Shown in pieces: positions 15,783-21,781 of a DNA stretch of 64,000 bases. The DNA comes from Pseudomonadota bacterium (GTDB lineage: Bacteria; Pseudomonadota; Alphaproteobacteria; Rhizobiales; Xanthobacteraceae), in assembly GCA_023404705.1 (NCBI GenBank), contig JAEYAU010000021.1, forward strand, positions 1 to 64,000, in the 5' to 3' direction. Within the stretch, counting starts at the first letter, position 1; each line of letters starts with the position of its first letter. Both the position numbers and the translations under genes were made by a program. The notes below the pieces were generated by a model. It saw only the letters and a list, made by a program, of their open reading frames with translations. It made no database searches and had not been told where the DNA came from.

Positions 15783-16626
15783 CTTTTTTGTTCTTCTTAG
15801 TGCCCTTGGTTGGTAATGCGGGCTGCTCTGTCTCTGCCAACGCCTCTTCGACCTTCAGCGCTGGCGAGAGCACGATCGGATAATCGCGTTGCTTGGGCTG
15901 CTGGCCCTCGCATTCCTTCGACCAGATTTGACGCGCCGCCAGGAAAAGCGGGAACTGGTCCTCGACCTCATTCCACTTGTATCCTGCTTTGTTGCGCTTG
16001 TAGCCAATCTGAAGGATGGCGAGCCTGGCCGGCTTGCTCGCGCGGCCGTCCTCTTGGAGCGCCTGACTGTATGCACTGACCTGCAGCTCGTACTCCGGCC
16101 AGACCTGGGAGGATGTCTTGAAGTCGACGATGTAAGGAACGCCGTCTATCTTGCACACGTAGTCGATCGTGCCAGCGTAGCCGTACCTCTCGCTGAAGAC
16201 CGTAATGTCCCAGGCAAGGCTCTCGGGCTTTACCTCGTTGCGCCAGTTGACGAATGAGAGGATGGCCTCGCACTCCTCAAGCGTAAGCTCCTCTTCTTCG
16301 CCGGTAGAGCGGTTGATGAACTTGCTATCGATGCGCACCTCTTCACCGCGCAGGATGGCGGAGATGGCGTCATGAACTTTGGAGCCCTTGTCGCCGGCTG
16401 CTTGCTTGATGGCCTGCGCTTCGTCCCAGCCGTGATCGGCGAGCCACTTATAGAACTGGATGCCCTTGGGATAATGACCGGCGATCCAGGTTACGGACGG
16501 GACATAGAGGAACTTGGGGAGACCGGAGACCGGGTCGGTGATCTCTTTGACGTACCACCGCTCGTCGGCTGTGGTGACTTGCACGATGCCGCGCTTGTCG
16601 TCGACCACACGAATGACTTTTTGCAT
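15769..16626 (-). CDS. PD-(D/E)XK (RecB-like) phage nuclease
   Basis: A 285-residue protein. Visible motifs in order: GSKVHDAI (H85), the GxxxH motif upstream of RecB-type cores; GTID with D155; YIVDFKTSS with D168 and K170; and PEYELQVSAY with E180 and Q182, the order H...D...DxK...(E/Q)xxxY of the Cas4/RecB-type PD-(D/E)XK superfamily. The last ~25 residues are low-complexity and Lys-rich (PTKGTKKNKKDENV). It probably digests DNA ends for phage recombination or processes replication intermediates. It is first in a six-gene run ending at the 14019-14042 terminator. No Cas1/Cas2 or CRISPR lies nearby, so a phage exonuclease is preferred over Cas4. Confidence 0.8.
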   Translation of the reverse strand: MQKVIRVVDDKRGIVQVTTADERWYVKEITDPVSGLPKFLYVPSVTWIAGHYPKGIQFYKWLADHGWDEAQAIKQAAGDKGSKVHDAISAILRGEEVRIDSKFINRSTGEEEELTLEECEAILSFVNWRNEVKPESLAWDITVFSERYGYAGTIDYVCKIDGVPYIVDFKTSSQVWPEYELQVSAYSQALQEDGRASKPARLAILQIGYKRNKAGYKWNEVEDQFPLFLAARQIWSKECEGQQPKQRDYPIVLSPALKVEEALAETEQPALPTKGTKKNKKDENV

Positions 16627-16749
16627 GAATGAGTTTTCCGCTTATCCCAGCCGATTGCGTCTCCTTGCGGAGAGCCGCGCGTTGTGAGTGCGGCATTGTC
16701 AAACAATCGGCGGGAACAGACGGACACAACGCACTAGGAATAATGAGAA

Positions 16750-16932
16750 CTAGATTTGCGCCCGATAGTACATGAGCACTGCGAACAGGATCACGGAGAG
16801 GAGCACGAATTGCTCCGCGGCGAAAAGGCCGATGAGCATGGCGACCGCTCCCAGTGGGCGGCTTTTGCGCTTGCGGTCCCGCAGGATGTCGCGCCCATGG
16901 CTCTGGCACGGGAAGTCTCGGACGTAGTCCAT
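16750..16932 (-). CDS. Possible small membrane protein, 60 aa
   Basis: A 60-residue frame: a charged N-terminus (MDYVRDFPCQSHGRDILRDR then KRKSR) and a long hydrophobic region (GAVAMLIGLFAAEQFVLLSV and on to YYRAQI), enough for two helices. There is no convincing ribosome binding site. It lies 123 bases upstream of the nuclease in the same direction. Composition favours a real gene, but evidence is limited. Confidence 0.4.
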   Translation of the reverse strand: MDYVRDFPCQSHGRDILRDRKRKSRPLGAVAMLIGLFAAEQFVLLSVILFAVLMYYRAQI

Positions 16933-17003
16933 AGAAGAATGAATTGGCTTGTAATGCTCGACCTATTTCTAAGGATAGCACATGTCCGTGGGCCACGCGG
17001 CCC

Positions 17004-17039
17004 GGGGTGTGGACAACTGGCCTAGGTGTCCCACACCCC
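17004..17039. promoter_or_regulatory. 9-bp inverted repeat before the RHH gene
   Basis: GGGGTGTGG (17004-17012) and CCACACCCC (17031-17039) are perfect inverted repeats with an 18-base spacer, ending 16 bases before the start of a ribbon-helix-helix gene and lying in the divergent gap. It may be the operator for autoregulation by that protein, or an mRNA stem that masks the start. Confidence 0.4.
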
Positions 17040-17055
17040 ATGCTACAGTTGGAGC

Positions 17056-17178
17056 ATGGCAAAAGAACCAATTGTGCGCATTCGTATTTATAAGAAAGAG
17101 CAGGGCATCATCCGCCACCTGGCGTTTCGCAAGAACACGACGTCCGCCGAAGTTATCCGCCAACTCATACGAGCATGA
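17056..17178 (+). CDS. Ribbon-helix-helix (Arc-like) protein, 40 aa
   Basis: The ATG at 17056 with TGGAG just upstream opens 40 codons. The sequence fits a minimal ribbon-helix-helix fold: a polar N-terminus, an alternating strand (PIVRIRIYK), a first helix (EQGIIRHLAFR), a turn with NTTSAEV, and a second helix (EVIRQLIRA). Such proteins bind operators as dimers and often regulate themselves; the dyad at 17004-17039 is a natural candidate site. The stop overlaps the next ATG (ATGA). It is too short to be called by many gene finders. Confidence 0.65.
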   Translation: MAKEPIVRIRIYKKEQGIIRHLAFRKNTTSAEVIRQLIRA

Positions 17179-17456
17179 AGAAGTACTTTCTAGACCCCGT
17201 GAATAACAATCTCATCGTTGCTGACGCGGACACAGGCCAAGTGTCCGTCATCGAGGCCATGAAGAATGTGAGGGTGTTCGTGGCCGGTGGCAGTGCGTAC
17301 ATGACCGAGGGCCACGAAGAGCTTGACGAGCACTCATCCGCGCCGCCGCCTGGCAAGAACCGCACGAGCACCGGGCGCGGCACGCGCAAATGCGGCAACT
17401 GCGGCGAGGTCGGCCACTCGAAGCGAACGTGTCCTAATGGTGAGGGAAGTCTATGA
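17175..17456 (+). CDS. Phage protein with CCHC zinc knuckle
   Basis: A 93-residue protein coupled to the RHH gene by ATGA. The N-terminal ~45 residues are beta-type (MKKYFLDPVNNNLIVADADT then VSVIEAMKNVRVFVAGG). A Pro/Ser/Thr linker leads to RKCGNCGEVGHSKRTCP, a perfect C-x2-C-x4-H-x4-C zinc knuckle at C73, C76, H81 and C86. This motif is best known from retroviral nucleocapsid and eukaryotic RNA-binding proteins and is uncommon in bacteria and phages. Single-stranded nucleic acid binding is the likely activity. The pairing with an RHH protein on one transcript suggests a regulatory unit. Confidence 0.7.
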   Translation: MKKYFLDPVNNNLIVADADTGQVSVIEAMKNVRVFVAGGSAYMTEGHEELDEHSSAPPPGKNRTSTGRGTRKCGNCGEVGHSKRTCPNGEGSL

Positions 17457-17523
17457 TGTGCCGGCGAAGATCCGCCCAACGGCTCCCGGCAGGCCTCAAC
17501 CTGCCGGGTCACCGCCTGTCGCC

Positions 17524-17586
17524 TTAGAGGCATAGGATGATGGCCGCGGCTATTGCCAGCTGGCCCAAGTCCACAGTGATTTTCAC
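17524..17586 (-). CDS. Possible 20-aa hydrophobic mini-ORF
   Basis: A GTG-started frame of 20 codons (VKITVDLGQLAIAAAIILCL) with an AAGGAGG on the same strand, but 16 bases upstream, which is too far for a good start. Composition suits a membrane micropeptide. Evidence is thin. Confidence 0.2.
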   Translation of the reverse strand: MKITVDLGQLAIAAAIILCL

Positions 17587-17854
17587 GTGTACTATGTGAG
17601 CGCCTCCTTATTCTTGTTCTTGGCTCTGCAGAGCGGTTGATCCTTGGTATCTAGAACACCGGTTCGTGCAGGCGCCCATCTCTGCTTATGGCCGCTGTTG
17701 ACGGGGACGTTCCGGAGAGTCGAGCGTTGCCTCTCACCCTATGAGGGCCGCTTCCCGCGTGAAGCGAGGCATCTCTACTACCGTCAGTCCGGCCGCAGCC
17801 AGTCAAATGTTCTTGCTCTTGACTCCTTGGGCGCATGTTCTCTATTTGTTCTTT
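17587..17854. other. Gap at the phage/host junction
   Basis: No supported gene. It contains a perfect 12-bp palindrome, GCTCTGCAGAGC (17623-17634), a second CTCTGC at 17680-17685, and a promoter-like pair at 17819-17848. Frames here (17644-17922, 17651-17860) have no ribosome binding site and implausible composition. The boundary between phage-like and host-like sequence probably falls in or near this gap. Confidence 0.4.
17819..17848 (+). promoter_or_regulatory. Candidate sigma-70 promoter
   Basis: TTGACT (17819-17824) and TATTTG (17843-17848) are 18 bases apart, ending six bases before the ATG of the 116-aa gene. The transcript would be nearly leaderless. The -10 match is weak. Confidence 0.3.
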
Positions 17855-18205
17855 ATGCAATCCGGGCCTTCGACCAGCGTCCCAGCCATCAGTCTACTCG
17901 GGGAAGTGCGCTCGGAGTGTGAGCGTCTCTCGTCTGAGCTGAGCCAAACTTCGCGCCGGCTAGGCGAGCTCATGCGCCAACTTGCCAACCCGAATCTGCC
18001 GGACACGCCGCTTGAACTTTCGTTTCGGATCGAGCAGTGGGATCGCCATCGTGACGCGATCTGCTGGACCGTGTGCGCGACATCGAGCCTCTACATGGCC
18101 CATGGCGCGTTCCAGGCTGCAGTTGAGTCCTATCCCGAGGATCGATGGACGCTTCGCAACCGCGCGCACGTGATCCGCAAGCACGAGCCGGGGGAGGGCG
18201 GCTGA
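17855..18205 (+). CDS. Hypothetical protein, 116 aa
   Basis: A 116-residue protein when started at MQSGPSTSVPAISLLGEVRS. The frame opens at 17741, but the extra N-terminus has no support. It is helical, with a heptad-like first third (ECERLSSELSQTSRRLGELM), then LSFRIEQWDRHRDAICW and ESYPEDRWTLRNRAHVI. Composition and codon use resemble the host genes to the right rather than the phage genes to the left. It lies 72 bases before the tRNA and may be the first chromosomal gene past the phage border. Not recognised. Confidence 0.5.
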   Translation: MQSGPSTSVPAISLLGEVRSECERLSSELSQTSRRLGELMRQLANPNLPDTPLELSFRIEQWDRHRDAICWTVCATSSLYMAHGAFQAAVESYPEDRWTLRNRAHVIRKHEPGEGG

Positions 18206-18277
18206 GCGTTCTCTTTCGTTCGCGGTGCCTGAGCGGTGCCTAGCAATTTTTTGCGAACGTGCTAACTCATTGGCAGC

Positions 18278-18352
18278 GCGGGCGTAGTTCAGTGGTAGAA
18301 CGACAGCTTCCCAAGCTGTATGTCGTGGGTTCGATTCCCATCGCCCGCTCCA
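18278..18352 (+). tRNA. tRNA-Gly (anticodon CCC)
   Basis: The acceptor arm GCGGGCG (18278-18284) pairs with CGCCCGC (18342-18348), followed by T and an encoded CCA at 18350-18352. The D arm is TAGTTCAGTGGTAGA. The anticodon arm ACAGC-TTCCCAA-GCTGT places CCC at 18310-18312. The T arm contains GGTTCGATTCC. All cloverleaf elements are present and the gene appears intact. tRNA genes are common integration sites for temperate phages; this one flanks the phage-like block, but no duplicate of its 3' end was found in the window. Confidence 0.95.
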
Positions 18353-18588
18353 ATCTCTTCGGCATTTCCATCGTGGCGCCGTCCCACGCGTTCGCCGTTT
18401 ATTGTTGGCGCGCGCTCGCACCCCTCTGACATCGGCCGCTCGTCGACCCGGACGCACGGCGCATAGGCGAGCCGCCGGATCGAATCAGAAATTTTGTGAT
18501 GGCCGCCACATCGCGACGTGAACCGTGATGCCAATGTGGCCGCACCGGCGTCGGATGATGGCGCCGGCCAGCTCAAGGGAGAAATGCG

Positions 18589-18801
18589 ATGACTGGACAT
18601 GCGGGCGGTGCAAAGAGCGAAGCGCTGGAGCCACACGAGTTGTCGTCCGCGGACCTCGATAGGGTGTCCGGCGGCTTTTTCTCCCGCTTCATTTCACTCG
18701 CCGCCAAGGGTGAAACGGGCGGAGGTAACGGCACGGGTGGAGGTCAGAACGATCCGGCCCAGCAGTTCCAGCAGATCATGCAACAACTGACGCAAGGCTG
18801 A
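18589..18801 (+). CDS. Double-glycine-leader peptide precursor
   Basis: A 70-residue protein with AAGGGAGA before the ATG. Residues 12-29 (ALEPHELSSADLDRVSGG) match the leader of bacteriocin-type and related peptide precursors: the EL..(A/E)(D/E)L..V(S/G)GG pattern read by C39-peptidase ABC transporters, with cleavage after GG at 28-29. The remaining 41 residues (FFSRFISLAAK, then a Gly/Asn/Gln-rich stretch, then QQFQQIMQQLTQG) contain no Cys, so disulphide or thioether rings are unlikely. No peptidase-transporter or modifying enzyme is nearby; orphan precursors of this kind are frequent in Alphaproteobacteria. Product and role unknown. Confidence 0.65.
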   Translation: MTGHAGGAKSEALEPHELSSADLDRVSGGFFSRFISLAAKGETGGGNGTGGGQNDPAQQFQQIMQQLTQG

Positions 18802-18839
18802 TAACGGCGTGGCCGCCGCGCAAGAGCGCCCGCCCGGTC

Positions 18840-20657
18840 TCAGGAGCCCTCGATCTCCTCGCGCAGCATCTCGAGAGTGAGCCACTTCTCCTCCGCTTCG
18901 GCGAGCTCCGATTGCGCGGCCGCGAGGCCCGTCGAGGCCGCGTCGAAGGCGTCTCGGTCGCGGGCGTAGAGGTTGGGGTCGTCGAGCCGCGCCTGCAGTT
19001 CGCGCACCCTCATTTCCAGTTCGGCGATACGCTTCGGCAGCGTCTCGAGCGCGTGCTTCTCGTTGAAGCTGAGGCGGCGCTTGGCGGACTTCGGCGCGGC
19101 GCCTGTCTCCGCGGCGACAGGCGCCTTCGCCGCAGCCTTCGGCGCCTTCGCGGCCTCGCGCACGATGTCGTCGCCGCGCTGCAGGAGCATGTCGGCATAG
19201 CCGCCCGCATATTCGAGCCAGCGGCCATTGCCGGCGGGCGCGACCACCGCGCTGACGACGCGGTCGAGGAAGTCGCGGTCGTGGCTCACCAGGATCACGG
19301 TGCCCGCATAGTCGGCGAGCATCTCCTCGAGCACGTCGAGCGTCTCGAGATCGAGATCGTTGGTCGGCTCGTCGAGCACCAGTACATTGGACGGCGTCGC
19401 CAGCGCGCGCGCGAGCGTGAGCCGGCCGCGCTCGCCGCCCGAGAGTACCCGTAATGGCGTGCGCGCCTGCTCGGGCGTGAACAGGAAGTCTTTCATGTAG
19501 CCGACGACGTGGCGCGCCTGGCCGCCGACCATCACGGTGTCGCCGCGCCCGCGCGTCAGCGCCTCGGCCAGCGTCCACTCGGGATCGAGGCTCTCGCGCT
19601 GCTGGTCGAGTGTCGCCATCTGCAGGTTGGCGCCGAGCCGCACTGTGCCGGCATCGGGCGCGATCGCGCCGGTCAGCAGCTTCACCAGCGTGGTCTTGCC
19701 GGCGCCGTTCGGGCCGACGATGCCGATGCGGTCGCCGCGCAGGATGCGGATCGAGAAACCGTCGACGATCTTCGTTTCGCCGAAGGCCTTCGCGATCCCC
19801 TTCGCCTCGATCACCAGCTTGCCGGACGCGTCGGCCTCGGCCGCGTCGATCACGGCCTTGCCGGCGGCGCCGCGATAATCGCGCCGCTCCTGCCGCAGTG
19901 CCTGCAAGCCGGCGAGACGGCGCACATTGCGCTTGCGCCGCGCGGTGACGCCGTAGCGCAGCCAGTGCTGCTCGGCCTCGATCTTGCGCTCGAGCTTGTG
20001 CTGGTCGCGCTCCTCCTCGGCGAGCGCCGCGTCGCGCCACGCCTCGAAGGTGCCGAAGCCCTGCTCGAGCCGCCGCGTGCGGCCGCGGTCGAGCCACACG
20101 GTCGCGCGCGACAGCGTCTCCAGGAAGCGCCGGTCGTGGCTGATCAGCACCAGAGCGGAGCGCGAGGCCGCGAGCGTGCGCTCCAGCCATTCGATCGTCG
20201 GCAGGTCGAGATGGTTGGTCGGCTCGTCGAGCAGCAGGATGTCGGGCGCCGGCGCCAGCACGCGCGCGAGCGCCGCGCGGCGCGCCTCGCCGCCCGAGAG
20301 TTTGGCCGGATCCTCCTCGCCGGTGAGCCCGAGCGCCTCCAGAAAAACGCGCGCGTCGTGCGCGTGGTCCGCGGGGCCGAGGCCGGCTTCCACATAGGCG
20401 AGCGTGGTCGCATGGCCGGACAGGTCCGGCTCCTGAGGTAGATAGCGGATCGTGGCGCCCGGCTGCAGGAAGCGCGTGCCGCTGTCCGGCTCCACGAGCC
20501 CGGCCGCGATCCGCAGCAGCGTCGACTTGCCCGAGCCGTTGCGCCCGACCAGGCAGGCGCGCTCGCCGGGCGCGAGCGAGAGCTCGGCATCCTCCAGCAG
20601 CGGCGTGCCGCCGAAGGTGAGCGCGATATTGCGGAGCTGGAGGAGGGGAGGCGCCAT
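18840..20657 (-). CDS. uup: ABC-F family ATPase, Uup type
   Basis: A 605-residue soluble protein with two ABC domains and no membrane segments. Domain 1: Walker A GRNGSGKS at 38-45, signature LSGGE at 120-124, Walker B/DEPTN at 144-148, SHD at 173-175. The linker at ~210-280 is charged (the ABC-F interdomain linker). Domain 2: Walker A GPNGAGKT at 315-322, LSGGE at 405-409, DEPTN at 429-433, SHD at 458-460. The C-terminal ~75 residues form a coiled coil (HALETLPKRIAELEMRVREL), the DNA-binding extension typical of Uup. Family members act on the ribosome or in DNA repair and transposon excision control. It converges with the GG-leader gene and lies 41 bases past the regulator gene's stop on the same strand. 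Confidence 0.85.
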   Translation of the reverse strand: MAPPLLQLRNIALTFGGTPLLEDAELSLAPGERACLVGRNGSGKSTLLRIAAGLVEPDSGTRFLQPGATIRYLPQEPDLSGHATTLAYVEAGLGPADHAHDARVFLEALGLTGEEDPAKLSGGEARRAALARVLAPAPDILLLDEPTNHLDLPTIEWLERTLAASRSALVLISHDRRFLETLSRATVWLDRGRTRRLEQGFGTFEAWRDAALAEEERDQHKLERKIEAEQHWLRYGVTARRKRNVRRLAGLQALRQERRDYRGAAGKAVIDAAEADASGKLVIEAKGIAKAFGETKIVDGFSIRILRGDRIGIVGPNGAGKTTLVKLLTGAIAPDAGTVRLGANLQMATLDQQRESLDPEWTLAEALTRGRGDTVMVGGQARHVVGYMKDFLFTPEQARTPLRVLSGGERGRLTLARALATPSNVLVLDEPTNDLDLETLDVLEEMLADYAGTVILVSHDRDFLDRVVSAVVAPAGNGRWLEYAGGYADMLLQRGDDIVREAAKAPKAAAKAPVAAETGAAPKSAKRRLSFNEKHALETLPKRIAELEMRVRELQARLDDPNLYARDRDAFDAASTGLAAAQSELAEAEEKWLTLEMLREEIEGS

Positions 20658-20698
20658 GAGAGCCGTTGGTTTCGTCCCGGCTCATGCCGCAGACGGCG

Positions 20699-21628
20699 TC
20701 AGGCCGCAACCGTCTTCTGCATGGCCGCGAGCGCCTCGCGCGCCGCGTGGACGTTGAACAGGAACATGTTGGCGAGAAACTTCTCCAGCGCCTCGATGAA
20801 GCGCGGCGTGAGCGCGATCTGGTCGCCCGGCCCGGGCCGCGCGATCAGCCCGTCGCCCGCAGCATCGCGGAGGAATTTCAGCACGTGGGCGCGTGAGACG
20901 CTGTAGCGGTTCGCGAGTCCGGAGATCGAGATCGGCACGGGCCGCTCGGGATTTTCGGCATCGCTCGCGAGCAGCAGGCTCAGCAGGATCAGCAGGCCGG
21001 CGTTGCGATCGATATAGGCGCCGAGCTCCGGCGAGACGCCGAGCACGCGGTGCCCGGAGAAGAAATAGCCGGAGAGCCGGTCGAGGAAGACCGGCACGAA
21101 GCGCGGATCATCGAGCGCCTGCAGCGCGCGCTCCCCCTCCGGCAGGATCAGCGCGATGGCCCGGAACTGGCAGCGCCAGCGATCATAGTGCAGCGCGGTT
21201 AGCCGCTCGGTCGGGACCAGCAGCCGGATGCGCTTGTCAGGACCGCCCGGCGCAGGCGCCAGATAGCCGCCGACGCGCATCAGCATCAGCAGCGCCTTGG
21301 CGCGGCCGCGGCTGCAGATCCCGTGCTCCACGCAAAGGTCGACCACGCGCCCTGCGGTCAAACCTGACTGTGGGTCATCCTCTCGTTTTGCGTAATGCAG
21401 CTGCAGCAGCAGGAAGCCCAGCAGCACCCGGCCGCGGTCGTTCACCAGCTGATTGAGGATGCGGTTTCCCTGGTAGAGCGAGGTGAGGCACTGGCTCACC
21501 TGGCGCGCAGCCTCCGCAAAACGCGGATGCGCGCGCAGTGCCGCAACCGCTTCCGTCGACAACGGAGCGCCGGGGCCGAACAATCCTGATTCGGCAAGAT
21601 GTGCGTCTTCCGCAGGGGAATTTTGCAT
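20699..21628 (-). CDS. Putative winged-helix regulator
   Basis: A 309-residue protein with two regions that look like helix-turn-helix domains. Residues ~70-120 hold GFLLLQLHYAKREDDP, GLTAGRVVDLCVEHGICSRG and RAKALLMLMRVGGYLAP. Residues ~225-280 hold PVPISISGLANRYSVSRAHV, LKFLRDAAGDGLI and PGPGDQIALTPRF, a typical winged-helix read-out. The family is not named. It is transcribed away from the first giant adhesin gene; the 153-base gap between them holds overlapping dyads at 21697-21725. This arrangement suggests that it may control itself and the adhesin, which is inference. The start is not well fixed by a ribosome binding site. Confidence 0.55.
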   Translation of the reverse strand: MQNSPAEDAHLAESGLFGPGAPLSTEAVAALRAHPRFAEAARQVSQCLTSLYQGNRILNQLVNDRGRVLLGFLLLQLHYAKREDDPQSGLTAGRVVDLCVEHGICSRGRAKALLMLMRVGGYLAPAPGGPDKRIRLLVPTERLTALHYDRWRCQFRAIALILPEGERALQALDDPRFVPVFLDRLSGYFFSGHRVLGVSPELGAYIDRNAGLLILLSLLLASDAENPERPVPISISGLANRYSVSRAHVLKFLRDAAGDGLIARPGPGDQIALTPRFIEALEKFLANMFLFNVHAAREALAAMQKTVAA

Positions 21629-21696
21629 CGTTGAACCGACGGCTTGCTTGAGGTGCGGAGTTCCATGGCTGCCGCGAATGCTTGAGGATTTACTAA

Positions 21697-21725
21697 AGAA
21701 AATGCGGTCAATTTTCTACAATTGA
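21697..21725. promoter_or_regulatory. Overlapping dyads between regulator and adhesin 1
   Basis: AGAAAAT (21697-21703) pairs with ATTTTCT (21711-21717), 7-7-7. TCAATT (21708-21713) pairs with AATTGA (21720-21725), 6-6-6. Both are perfect and overlap a TACAAT -10-like hexamer at 21717-21722 for plus-strand transcription toward the giant gene. A candidate regulator site. Confidence 0.4.
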
Positions 21726-21781
21726 TAATTCCTTGCCGAAGACCTCCCCTGGGATCTGCGAATTCCAAGGAGATCGGCACG

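Noticed and set aside
15769..16626. Cas4 as the identity of the PD-(D/E)XK nuclease
   Set aside because: There is no four-Cys iron-sulphur cluster pattern and no Cas1, Cas2 or array nearby; the operon partners are phage-type.
16969..17163. A 64-codon minus-strand frame antisense to the RHH gene
   Set aside because: It has no ribosome binding site, and the plus-strand frame matches an RHH fold and is coupled to the next gene.
17623..17700. A possible degenerate tRNA (GCAGAG ... GGTTCGTGC ... CTCTGC)
   Set aside because: The terminal bases pair, but no D or T stem of proper length can be drawn; it is more likely chance plus the GCTCTGCAGAGC palindrome.
18694..20709. A 671-codon minus-strand frame overlapping uup
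   Set aside because: The translation is a low-complexity Arg/Ala/Pro string; the uup frame has all ABC motifs.
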